DNA from: HO2-45-11b sp964450915 | Lineage (GTDB): Bacteria > Patescibacteriota > Andersenbacteria > UBA10190 | Direction of reading: 5' to 3' | NCBI GenBank assembly: GCA_964450915.1 | Contig: CAYVFG010000023.1 | Span: 1 to 7,710 of the forward strand | Length of the DNA stretch: 7,710 nucleotides | In this document: positions 1 to 5,668 of the stretch, piece after piece | Layout of the letters: every line of letters starts with the position of its first letter | Position numbering within the stretch: the stretch's first letter is position 1 | The notes under the pieces: model-generated | The model's input: the letters and a program-made list of their open reading frames with translations, nothing else | Told to the model about the DNA's origin: nothing | Databases searched by the model: none | Position numbers and translations under genes: made by a program

Positions 1-116
1 CTCATTTCTCCCTTTCCAATTTTCAAGTTCATAACATTGCAAGAAAAACATAAATAATAAAGAAATAACACCCATACACTACCGGCCCACAGGCCGGTAG
101 TGTAGTATTACTGCAT
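1..116 (+). other. Intergenic leader upstream of the UDP-glucuronate decarboxylase gene
   Basis: This stretch is A/T-rich over about its first 70 bases and has no credible coding frame. In the frame of the downstream gene there is a TAA at 66-68 and no alternative start before 117. It holds a long perfect inverted repeat (75-104). A weak TTGCAA at 37-42 has no well-placed -10 partner. TAGTAT at 103-108 could be a -10 element 8 nt before the start codon, which would give a leaderless or nearly leaderless transcript, but it matches the consensus at only 4 of 6 positions. No SD precedes the ATG at 117. Confidence 0.6.
75..104. repeat. Perfect inverted repeat, 13-bp arms with a 4-nt loop
   Basis: Arms 75-87 and 92-104 are exact reverse complements around the spacer CACA (88-91). 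The stem core is the GC-rich ACTACCGGCC. On the plus strand no T-run follows, so it is not a classical intrinsic terminator for an upstream plus-strand gene. On the minus strand a T-rich stretch follows only after about eight bases, and no minus-strand gene ends here. It could be an RNA hairpin in the leader, an operator overlapping the promoter, or a weak terminator. The repeat itself is certain; its function is not. Confidence 0.85.
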
Positions 117-1058
117 ATGAAAATCATTGTTACAGGAGGCGCAGGTTTTATTGGAAGTCATCTTATTAAGCGATTACTGGACCGCGGAGATACCGTAATT
201 TGCGTTGATAATTTTTTTACCGGTCAGAGAAAAAACATAGAGCAATTTTTACATAATCCAAACTTCTCCCTCATAGAACACGATATCGTCCACCCTCTTG
301 AGGGCGTAGAAGCAGACCAAATCTACAACCTTGCGTGCCCGGCATCCCCGGTGCATTACCAGTTCAATCCGATTAAGACAGTTAAAACTTCTACGATCGG
401 GATGATCAACATGCTCGGATTGGCAAAGAGGTGCGGAGCAAGAATTCTGCAGGCGTCGACAAGCGAAGTATACGGCGACCCTCATGAACACCCGCAAAAA
501 GAAACATACTGGGGAAACGTAAATACGATTGGCCCGCGCAGCTGCTACGACGAAGGCAAGCGAGTTGCAGAAACGCTCTGCATGGATTATCACCGAGAAC
601 ATGGATTAGATATTCGCATTATCAGAATTTTCAATACATACGGACCGAACATGCACCCCGAAGATGGCCGCGTGGTGAGCAATTTCATCGTTGAAGCATT
701 GGCTAATAAACCAATCACGATATATGGCGACGGTACGCAAACTCGATCGTTTTGCTATGTTGATGATTTGGTAAACGGCATCATGGCCATGATGGACCAA
801 GATGGATTTATCGGTCCTGTTAACTTGGGTAATCCGACAGAATTTTCGATGAAAGAACTTGCCGAAAAGGTAATTGCGCTTACGGGCACGAAATCGGAAA
901 TTACCACTATGCCGCTCCCCCAAGACGACCCGAAGCAGCGCCAGCCCGATATTTCTGTTGCAAAAGAAAAGCTCGATTGGGAGCCGACAATCAATCTCGA
1001 AGAAGGCCTGAAGAAAACAATCGAGTATTTTAAATCACTCTTGACACAATCGAAATAA
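117..1058 (+). CDS. uxs: UDP-glucuronate decarboxylase (UDP-xylose synthase), NAD-dependent SDR family
   Basis: This enzyme converts UDP-glucuronate to UDP-xylose and CO2 with tightly bound NAD+, supplying a sugar donor for surface glycans; it should be cytoplasmic. The 313 residues match the usual length of bacterial UXS proteins. Visible motifs are the Rossmann GGAGFIG (7-13), TSEVYG (115-120) with the catalytic Thr/Ser and Glu of decarboxylases, the YxxxK pair Y144/K148, RIFNTYGPNM (170-179), DGRVVSNF (183-190) with the Arg typical of UXS, and RSFCYVDD (210-217). The Glu in TSEVYG and the DGRVVSNF stretch favour UXS over dTDP-glucose dehydratase or UDP-galactose epimerase. The start is the only ATG in frame after the stop at 66-68, and it lacks an SD. 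It is convergent to the pilus operon and 62 nt upstream of a small plus-strand gene. Confidence 0.9.
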   Translation: MKIIVTGGAGFIGSHLIKRLLDRGDTVICVDNFFTGQRKNIEQFLHNPNFSLIEHDIVHPLEGVEADQIYNLACPASPVHYQFNPIKTVKTSTIGMINMLGLAKRCGARILQASTSEVYGDPHEHPQKETYWGNVNTIGPRSCYDEGKRVAETLCMDYHREHGLDIRIIRIFNTYGPNMHPEDGRVVSNFIVEALANKPITIYGDGTQTRSFCYVDDLVNGIMAMMDQDGFIGPVNLGNPTEFSMKELAEKVIALTGTKSEITTMPLPQDDPKQRQPDISVAKEKLDWEPTINLEEGLKKTIEYFKSLLTQSK

Positions 1059-1109
1059 TAAGATAGGTTGGTATCTCGTTCTTTTACTTATTTCGCATAC
1101 TACTCCATG

Positions 1110-1118
1110 AAAGGTGAG
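1110..1118 (+). promoter_or_regulatory. Ribosome binding site of the 85-residue gene
   Basis: AAAGGTGAG lies 2 nt before the ATG at 1121. Its AGGTGAG core is one base off AGGAGG-type pairing. It is one of the few recognisable SD sequences in the window and is the main reason for preferring the plus-strand frame here over the antisense frame. Confidence 0.55.
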
Positions 1119-1120
1119 CT

Positions 1121-1378
1121 ATGCCGCTGTGGTCAAGCATCGCTCCCAATGTACTGGCAGCGTGCGAAGAAATTGAAGACTATTGGAAAAAATACGGGTA
1201 CAGGATAGTGGGATGGAAGATGGCTAATACTCGTACGATATATTACACAGTCATCAACCCCAAGAATGTCTGCAGGAAATTTCGCGTCAGCAATCACCTC
1301 CCAAGAGACGCTACGGAATGGGAATTGGCTGAATGCTCGAACGGAGTAATCATTCACAGCAAATCCGTTGAACGTTGA
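1121..1378 (+). CDS. Small hypothetical protein, 85 residues
   Basis: I do not recognise this protein. It is soluble-looking, with no signal peptide or membrane segment. An acidic, aromatic helix-like start (CEEIEDYWKKYGY, 15-27) is followed by alternating hydrophobic/polar stretches that look like beta strands (RIVGWKMANTRTIYYTVI, 28-45; NGVIIHSK, 74-81). Cysteines are at 15, 51 and 72. Evidence that it is a gene: an SD just before the start, and a strong intrinsic terminator that begins right after its TGA stop. A possible -10 (CATACT, 1096-1101) lies upstream, but no convincing -35 is visible. The gene could be co-transcribed with the decarboxylase, 62 nt upstream, or have its own promoter. 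An antisense frame (1133-1396) exists but runs through the terminator hairpin and is less likely. Confidence 0.6.
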   Translation: MPLWSSIAPNVLAACEEIEDYWKKYGYRIVGWKMANTRTIYYTVINPKNVCRKFRVSNHLPRDATEWELAECSNGVIIHSKSVER

Positions 1379-1422
1379 TGAGCCCCTACCTGGCACGTGT
1401 CAGATATGGGGCTTCTTTTTTT
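1379..1422 (+). terminator. Rho-independent terminator after the 85-residue gene
   Basis: Outer stem AGCCCC (1381-1386) pairs with GGGGCT (1408-1413). Inner stem CTGG (1390-1393) pairs with TCAG (1400-1403), with CACGTG as the loop. A run of seven T (1416-1422) follows on the plus strand. On the minus strand the hairpin is preceded by A and followed by CATCAACG, so it should terminate only plus-strand transcripts. The T-run overlaps the stop codon (1421-1423) of the convergent minus-strand gene, so the two convergent units meet with no spacer. Confidence 0.85.
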
Positions 1423-1840
1423 ATCTCACACAATCAGGGCCGGCGGCAGAAACGGTAATGTTTTCCCACGCGATAACGCTCTTGTCTGTTGCGCTTAAAA
1501 TCTCGATACTTGCCGGACCTTCCGGAATCGAGCATGGAATCGCAATGCTTGCGTTCCCCGCAAAAAACGGAGTCTCTGCCAATACTTGAACGCCCCGCTT
1601 TGACCGCACCGCTACTTGCGCCTGTTGAGACGGGACCGAACTTGGAGTATCCCAGCGAATAACAGTCTGTGCCCCTGCCTGCAATGGATTCACCACGTGC
1701 ATTCCGATGCGCGTGATCGTCGTGTCATTTGAGCGGATAGATACGTTGCCAATAATATTGATCAATATACCGATAAAGAGCAGGCAAATAGCTCCGAATC
1801 CGAAATATACCCAGCGCTGTTGTTTCTTATTCTTGTTCAT
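1421..1840 (-). CDS. Membrane-anchored protein with an extracytoplasmic domain, function unknown (139 residues)
   Basis: A short Lys/Gln-rich N-terminus (2-10) precedes one hydrophobic segment (about 11-31), giving an N-in/C-out anchor. The remaining ~105 residues alternate hydrophobic and polar residues with Pro/Gly turns, including VIRWDTP (60-66) and IAIPCSIPEGP (99-109). That pattern resembles an Ig-like or other beta-sandwich exported domain, which is inference from pattern only. C103 and C137 could form a disulfide. The ATG at 1840 is chosen; a GTG three codons upstream (1849) is possible. Neither has an SD. The start lies inside the 3' end of prsW (14-nt overlap), suggesting translational coupling. 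It is the last gene of the minus-strand run and has no terminator of its own visible. Confidence 0.75.
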   Translation of the reverse strand: MNKNKKQQRWVYFGFGAICLLFIGILINIIGNVSIRSNDTTITRIGMHVVNPLQAGAQTVIRWDTPSSVPSQQAQVAVRSKRGVQVLAETPFFAGNASIAIPCSIPEGPASIEILSATDKSVIAWENITVSAAGPDCVR

Positions 1841-2765
1841 GGGTTGCACTATATATAGTACGCGCTGATTTATTAGTATTCAACCATGGCGCGTTGATGT
1901 TCCAAGGAGAATCGGTAATCTTCATCGCCCTCTTCAGCATTGCAACGTCCGGAGATTCTGGCGCGCGCGGACTTTCCAAAAACGCACCGTCCTGCCGATG
2001 AATAATGGAAAACTCCCGTTTCATCGTCCAGGAAATAAGCACAAACAGTGCTGCAATCAACACGCAGATTGCATAGAGCCCGTATCCTATCCCGAGCAAC
2101 AAATCGAATGTTCCGTGCAAGAACCATGGGATAAGAAAGGCGGGAATGAAAAATTTATTTGGCCGGAATATCTGAAACGTCCCCTGCGCAATAAGTGCGC
2201 CCATCAACCCGGCGAAGCAGATATGGGCAAGCGTCGAGATAATAAATCGCAAGAAAAAAACGAACACCAAAGTATCGTATTGCTGACTTGTGAGCAAATC
2301 GTGAAAATAGAGCGTATTTTCCAATGTTGAAAATCCGAGCCCGACTGCAACGCCGATCAGCAATCCGTCAAATACCTGATTTATCCTCTTGCTCCTCGGC
2401 ATCCAAAATCGCATCGCTACATACCGCAGCCCTTCCTCGATAGGAGCAACTATCAAAAACGTGGCAAGCGCAGGCAACAAAATATCCACCGGAGACAATA
2501 ACGGCAAGATTGCACCGGAATAATAATGCTCCGTTGCAGGAGATATAATTCCCCAAATCTGATCCGCTTTTTTCTCCAACCAAAACGCAGGTTCAACCAA
2601 TATGAGTCCGATTCCGAACGCCATCGCTACGGTTGTAGGCGGCACATTTCTGGTACGATTCCGCAAATACCACATCCATAAGAAAAACCCTGCAGGAAGC
2701 AAGCTTAATAAGAATGCTACGATAGCAATCGAAACACCCACCGGTAACACAATAGGATCACCCAT
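1827..2765 (-). CDS. prsW: PrsW-family intramembrane protease
   Basis: This is a polytopic membrane protein of 312 residues. In order: N-terminal hydrophobic segments (about 10-33 and 45-60), APIEEGLRY with the glutamate pair E110-E111, GFSTLENTLYF with E149-N150, an Arg-to-His segment RFIISTLAH ending at H181, and WFLHGTFD with H217 and D221. This series (EE, ENxxY, H, HxxxD) is the signature of the PrsW family (MEROPS M82), membrane-embedded proteases related to the CPBP/Abi group. In Bacillus subtilis PrsW makes the first cut in anti-sigma factor RsiW. The last ~65 residues form a hydrophilic, probably cytoplasmic tail that I cannot assign. The gene begins 12 nt after the preceding gene's stop, has no SD, and has an extended -10-like sequence immediately upstream. 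Its 3' end overlaps the next gene. Family assignment is strong; the substrate is unknown. Confidence 0.85.
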   Translation of the reverse strand: MGDPIVLPVGVSIAIVAFLLSLLPAGFFLWMWYLRNRTRNVPPTTVAMAFGIGLILVEPAFWLEKKADQIWGIISPATEHYYSGAILPLLSPVDILLPALATFLIVAPIEEGLRYVAMRFWMPRSKRINQVFDGLLIGVAVGLGFSTLENTLYFHDLLTSQQYDTLVFVFFLRFIISTLAHICFAGLMGALIAQGTFQIFRPNKFFIPAFLIPWFLHGTFDLLLGIGYGLYAICVLIAALFVLISWTMKREFSIIHRQDGAFLESPRAPESPDVAMLKRAMKITDSPWNINAPWLNTNKSARTIYSATHEQE

Positions 2766-2771
2766 GAGTGT

Positions 2772-2780
2772 AGTATATCA
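2772..2780 (-). promoter_or_regulatory. Candidate extended -10 promoter giving a leaderless prsW transcript
   Basis: Reading the minus strand, TGATATACT fits the extended -10 consensus TGnTATAAT at all but one position. The -10 hexamer ends six bases before the prsW ATG, so transcription would begin at or next to the start codon. No -35-like hexamer is visible 16-18 bp upstream, as is common for extended -10 promoters. The TGA of this element is also the stop codon of the upstream nucleotidyltransferase gene. The absence of an SD before prsW fits leaderless translation, but transcriptional read-through from the operon is equally possible. Confidence 0.4.
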
Positions 2781-3188
2781 CGAGGTACGCATCAGTGATG
2801 ATTTGTATTGCTCCGGCTTATATGCAGGCAAACGAACCATTTTGACATTCGGCTTTCCGATAGTTCCTAAAATCGCCCACACTTCTTCGTCAGACGGCCT
2901 TTGATCGTACCCTAACGCCAACACATCAAATTCAAGATTTTTTAATAATGTGTACGACGTCGGATCTTCATCCCCCAGCACCGCCTCATCGACATATGGA
3001 TTTTTTTGAACAGCCTGCAGTCGCTCTTGTTCCCCCATATGATGCTGACGCTGTTTTTCAATCGAGATAGTTGCATCGCGCGCCACCACAACAAGTAAAT
3101 AATCCCCCATCTTTCTTGCCTCTCGGAACAAAAATTCGTGCCCAGGGTGGAGCGGATCGAACGTGCCGAACACGACTATCTTTTTCAT
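2778..3188 (-). CDS. Cytidylyltransferase-like nucleotidyltransferase (HxGH family)
   Basis: This 136-residue protein is a single nucleotidyltransferase domain that activates a phosphorylated substrate with ATP or CTP, releasing pyrophosphate. The N-terminal VVFGTFDPLHPGH (5-17) carries the T/HxGH nucleotide-binding signature with H14 and H17. ALGYDQ (91-96) is the later conserved loop of the family, and KSSLMR (129-134) occupies the place of the C-terminal Ser/Arg motif. Length and LGYDQ resemble archaeal RibL-type FAD synthetases and small glycerol-3-phosphate cytidylyltransferases; sequence alone does not let me choose a substrate. The start ATG lies 2 nt after the stop of the upstream gene and has no SD, so translation is probably coupled. 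No direct link to pili is evident; it may simply share the operon. Confidence 0.8.
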   Translation of the reverse strand: MKKIVVFGTFDPLHPGHEFLFREARKMGDYLLVVVARDATISIEKQRQHHMGEQERLQAVQKNPYVDEAVLGDEDPTSYTLLKNLEFDVLALGYDQRPSDEEVWAILGTIGKPNVKMVRLPAYKPEQYKSSLMRTS

Positions 3189-3190
3189 AT

Positions 3191-3499
3191 CTATTTCACT
3201 GACGGTATGTAAAATACCAATCCGTTTATCGTGGGAACTTTTTTAGCAGATTCTTCCTTAACAGAAGCATACTTCTGAACTTCTGCAAGAGCAGGCTTTG
3301 CAATAGAGACGGAACTTTGGATAGTAACTTTCGAATCAGCAGGGACAGCAGGCGGCTGCAACGCATACACATATACAACAATAGCAGCACACACTCCACC
3401 GATGGCAAAGAGAATTATTGATATAACGGACATCTTGTACAATGTTGCATACGCAAGATAACTTTTTATATTCTGAATGGCACTAGAAAAAGAATTCAT
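3191..3499 (-). CDS. Single-pass membrane protein in the pilP position, function unknown (102 residues)
   Basis: An N-terminal ~22-residue cytoplasmic, amphipathic stretch is followed by one strong transmembrane segment (about 24-46). A Pro/Ala/Ser/Val-rich outer part (48-90) then ends in a short hydrophobic tail, NGLVFYIPSVK. No lipobox cysteine is visible, so it is not a PilP lipoprotein, and I recognise no family. The start is separated from the pilO stop by a single base (TAA-T-ATG), and its stop lies 2 nt before the nucleotidyltransferase start, so it belongs to the same operon. The position after pilO suggests a part in the PilMNO alignment complex, perhaps a structural stand-in for PilP. 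That is inference from context only. Confidence 0.75.
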   Translation of the reverse strand: MNSFSSAIQNIKSYLAYATLYKMSVISIILFAIGGVCAAIVVYVYALQPPAVPADSKVTIQSSVSIAKPALAEVQKYASVKEESAKKVPTINGLVFYIPSVK

Positions 3500-3500
3500 A

Positions 3501-4079
3501 TTATTTCAAAATACTAATAACAATATCGGCCTCAAGAGAACTTCCCTGAGGAGCATTCGGCAAAGGCGATGTTGCGGGCACAGACGAGAAAAAGTTCAGC
3601 GCAACAACGTGCGTCGTATCGATACTCCATGATGCTACATGTAGCAAATACGGCAGCTGCTCTATCCGATACAGGAATCCCATAAGCGCTATGGGCGTGC
3701 CCGATGCACTGACATGGAAGCGGACATCGTCTAGTGGGTCGCTTGCCGGGGAGCCTTTAGACGTATTCTGCTGTACTTGCGGTACTTGGGCTGATACCCC
3801 CGCGAGGACCGCAGTTTCCTGAATAGCACTCACCACTTCCGGCAACCCGTCTCGCCGCACGGTCATTTTTTGCAACGAATCCATTTTATTTTGCGCATCA
3901 GATAATTCTTTCTTCAATCGATCCGTTTCTTGCATTTCCTTGGGGGCAGCATCGATACGCTGCTGGCGCATCGCAACATCTGAGCGAATCGAAAGAAGCT
4001 TCACATGCGCAAATCCGATAGCAGCAAGCGTTGCCACAATCAGGATTACCAACAGAATATTTGTCTTAGAAAATATCAT
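3501..4079 (-). CDS. pilO: Type IV pilus inner-membrane assembly protein PilO
   Basis: This 192-residue protein has the bitopic PilO layout: a short cytoplasmic tail, one transmembrane helix (about 7-26), a heptad-like coiled-coil region (about 30-72, rich in Lys/Glu/Gln/Leu), and an extracytoplasmic alpha/beta domain (about 78-190). In known systems PilO dimerises with PilN through this coiled coil and ferredoxin-like domain, linking the cytoplasmic motor to the pilus. Sequence conservation in the family is low, so the call rests on architecture plus its place directly after pilN. An ATGA overlap joins it to pilN, and it has a good SD. A Ser/Pro/Asn loop (about 105-115) and another near 165-182 look like flexible insertions. 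Confidence 0.82.
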   Translation of the reverse strand: MIFSKTNILLVILIVATLAAIGFAHVKLLSIRSDVAMRQQRIDAAPKEMQETDRLKKELSDAQNKMDSLQKMTVRRDGLPEVVSAIQETAVLAGVSAQVPQVQQNTSKGSPASDPLDDVRFHVSASGTPIALMGFLYRIEQLPYLLHVASWSIDTTHVVALNFFSSVPATSPLPNAPQGSSLEADIVISILK

Positions 4080-4621
4080 AGGACTCCCCCATTATCTGCC
4101 TTTCTCACAATCGTGAACACTGCAATTGCATCCGGTGATTGCGCGAAGTTTTGCAACGGAGCATCGACATGATCAACCCACGGCAATGATTCAAGCGCAT
4201 GCTGATATTGCACTACGACGTCACCATTGGTTGCCTTCCCGGTTATAACAAGTGCTTCCGGAGTCTCCGTTAACTCAAGCTTTGTAACTTTGATTCCGAC
4301 AGGCACAGCAGCAAACAATTCTTGGATATGAATCGCCCAGCGAGGATGCGCAGTAATGCGCCGATCCATTGCTTGAATAACAGCATTGGTCGAAGCAATG
4401 CTTTTCTCTACATCGGAACGATTCTTCCCCTGCTCTTGCAGCCTAGTATCAAGTGAGTTTCGAATAATGATATTTGCCTCTAACGAAGCGCCATAAGCAA
4501 TAAGAACAATCATGCATAACGCAAACAGCGCAGTTAATAACGACTGCAACCGATGGCGCGCAACGAGCGCCATTCGTGCAATGCGAGCCTCGGGAGATAG
4601 TAAATTAATTTCTGATTTCAT
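4076..4621 (-). CDS. pilN: Type IV pilus inner-membrane assembly protein PilN
   Basis: The 181 residues begin with the cytoplasmic motif INLLSP (5-10), the conserved PilN tail that docks into the groove of PilM. A transmembrane helix follows (about 27-45), then a coiled-coil stretch (about 50-88) and a small extracytoplasmic domain. That domain contains VPVGIKVTKLEL (106-117), ALVITGKA (123-130) and LPWVD (146-150), all typical of the PilN fold. PilN bridges cytoplasmic PilM and membrane PilO. Its start overlaps the pilM stop (ATGA, 4618-4621) and its stop overlaps the pilO start, so the three are almost certainly co-translated. The ten bases before the ATG (AGTCTCCCT) contain no SD, which fits reinitiation after pilM. 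Confidence 0.9.
   Translation of the reverse strand: MKSEINLLSPEARIARMALVARHRLQSLLTALFALCMIVLIAYGASLEANIIIRNSLDTRLQEQGKNRSDVEKSIASTNAVIQAMDRRITAHPRWAIHIQELFAAVPVGIKVTKLELTETPEALVITGKATNGDVVVQYQHALESLPWVDHVDAPLQNFAQSPDAIAVFTIVRKADNGGVL
4084..4090 (-). promoter_or_regulatory. Ribosome binding site of pilO
   Basis: On the minus strand GGGGGAG precedes the pilO ATG with a four-base spacer (TCCT). It lies inside the last codons of pilN. Unlike pilN, pilO therefore has both a stop/start overlap and its own SD. Confidence 0.6.
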
Positions 4622-5649
4622 AGGGAGACTACTGTTCGCAGCGCCAAGCCAAGCGCGGTCGCATATCGAACGGATTCTTGAATATTCAACGGGGCATGGG
4701 ACCGCTCTTTCGCAGACAAAATATTAACCCACGGATTTCCGCGCTCCACATGAATATCTTCAAAGTGATGCAAAAACGCCGTATCAAGCCCGGTTAAATT
4801 CGACCCTCCTCCGGTCATGATAATTTCGCGAACCCTGTGGCTTGCATCAATACTGTTATAAAAATCAACAACCCCCCTAATATCGAGCACTAGTTTGTCC
4901 AGCCCCGGCTCGAGCTGAGGAGTAACCCGCTCGAGCAAATCAGGCGGAATATTTTGCAGATTCTGCATTAATTGTTCCTGATCTTGCACAGAAAGCCCGG
5001 CCGCTAAATTTTTCACGCCCTGCTGCAAGCTGGCCGTAAATCTGCTTGCACCCACATCGTGCACGATAACATTCGTAGATGTGCTTCCGACGTCTACAAT
5101 AATCACCCCTTGCTTGCCATAGAGTTGCGGTGAAATGAGCGCACGCACGATTGCCTGGCTCTCCAGTTCAAACGCAGCAACGTCCAATCCGATATCCATT
5201 ATCACCTCGTATAGCGGATCTACCACCTTTTTCTGAGCAGCCCCTACCTGAACCTCCCTCTTTCCTTCTGCTACCCTATGTCCGCTATCTTCAAGGGCTT
5301 GCCAATCGATATATACGCTATCAACGCTAAATGGGATATGCTGAGCAATTTCAAATCGGATCGCCTCTTCAACCTCATCGTCCGACATGTTCGGCAATTC
5401 AATAACACGCAAAAACGACTGCGTCTCTGGAATAGATACCACAACGGTTTCTTTTTTCGAACTAGCGATCCTGCAAGAAGATAGCGCCTTTTCCACTGCT
5501 TCCTGCATAGCTTTCTTATTGATGACAACGCCATTCTCTATAACTCCTACTGGAATAGCATAAATGCACTTGGCAAGAAGACGACGCGCTCTTCCGTCGG
5601 AAAGTTGCGCAATCTTTATCGTTTGATCCGATATATCTAAGCCGATCAT
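4618..5649 (-). CDS. pilM: Type IV pilus assembly ATPase-like protein PilM (actin fold)
   Basis: This is a 343-residue cytoplasmic protein of the FtsA/MreB-like actin superfamily. Visible nucleotide-binding elements are MIGLDIS at the N-terminus (phosphate 1), VIIVDVGSTSTNVIV (182-196, phosphate 2) and IIMTGGGSNLTGL (276-288, adenosine loop). The segment VVVSIPETQSFLRVIELP (69-86), with the following acidic helix and HIPF (104-107), is characteristic of PilM. ATP-bound PilM binds the INLL tail of PilN on the inner face of the membrane. The frame is open upstream to an ATG at 5766, but the start at 5649 is chosen. It has GGAGG four bases before it, begins directly with the conserved MIGLDIS, and avoids about 100 bases of overlap with the upstream gene. 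The preceding gene stops 19 nt upstream. Confidence 0.93.
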   Translation of the reverse strand: MIGLDISDQTIKIAQLSDGRARRLLAKCIYAIPVGVIENGVVINKKAMQEAVEKALSSCRIASSKKETVVVSIPETQSFLRVIELPNMSDDEVEEAIRFEIAQHIPFSVDSVYIDWQALEDSGHRVAEGKREVQVGAAQKKVVDPLYEVIMDIGLDVAAFELESQAIVRALISPQLYGKQGVIIVDVGSTSTNVIVHDVGASRFTASLQQGVKNLAAGLSVQDQEQLMQNLQNIPPDLLERVTPQLEPGLDKLVLDIRGVVDFYNSIDASHRVREIIMTGGGSNLTGLDTAFLHHFEDIHVERGNPWVNILSAKERSHAPLNIQESVRYATALGLALRTVVSL

Positions 5650-5653
5650 AGAA

Positions 5654-5658
5654 CCTCC
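5654..5658 (-). promoter_or_regulatory. Ribosome binding site deciding the pilM start
   Basis: The minus strand reads CTGGAGGTTCTATG, a perfect GGAGG with a four-base spacer before the ATG at 5649. It is the strongest SD in the window. It sits in the 19-nt gap after the PilX-like gene and fixes the pilM start against the longer frame starting at 5766. Confidence 0.85.
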
Positions 5659-5668
5659 AGTTATTGTA

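Noticed and set aside
37..65. TTGCAA at 37-42 as a -35 box for uxs
   Set aside because: At 16-18 bp spacing the sequence is A-rich without a TATAAT-like hexamer, so no supported promoter can be called there.
1041..1069. Perfect TTGACA at 1041-1046 as a -35 for the 85-residue gene
   Set aside because: It lies in the last uxs codons, and the hexamer at 17-bp spacing (TAGGTT) matches the -10 consensus at only three positions.
1107..1208. 33-codon frame beginning ATGAAAGGTGAG on the plus strand, with CATACT just upstream
   Set aside because: It overlaps the 85-residue gene out of frame, has no SD, and would consume the SD of the larger gene. Its predicted peptide is short and low in recognisable structure.
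1133..1396. 87-codon minus-strand frame antisense to the 85-residue gene
   Set aside because: It starts inside the terminator hairpin and has no SD; the plus-strand frame has both an SD and a terminator in the right place.
1379..1422. Hairpin as a bidirectional terminator that also ends the pilus operon
   Set aside because: On the minus strand the stem is followed by CATCAACG with no T-run, so termination in that direction is not supported.
1998..2330. 110-codon plus-strand frame inside prsW
   Set aside because: It is antisense to a gene with clear protease motifs, and its translation is hydrophilic low-complexity text without motif or SD.
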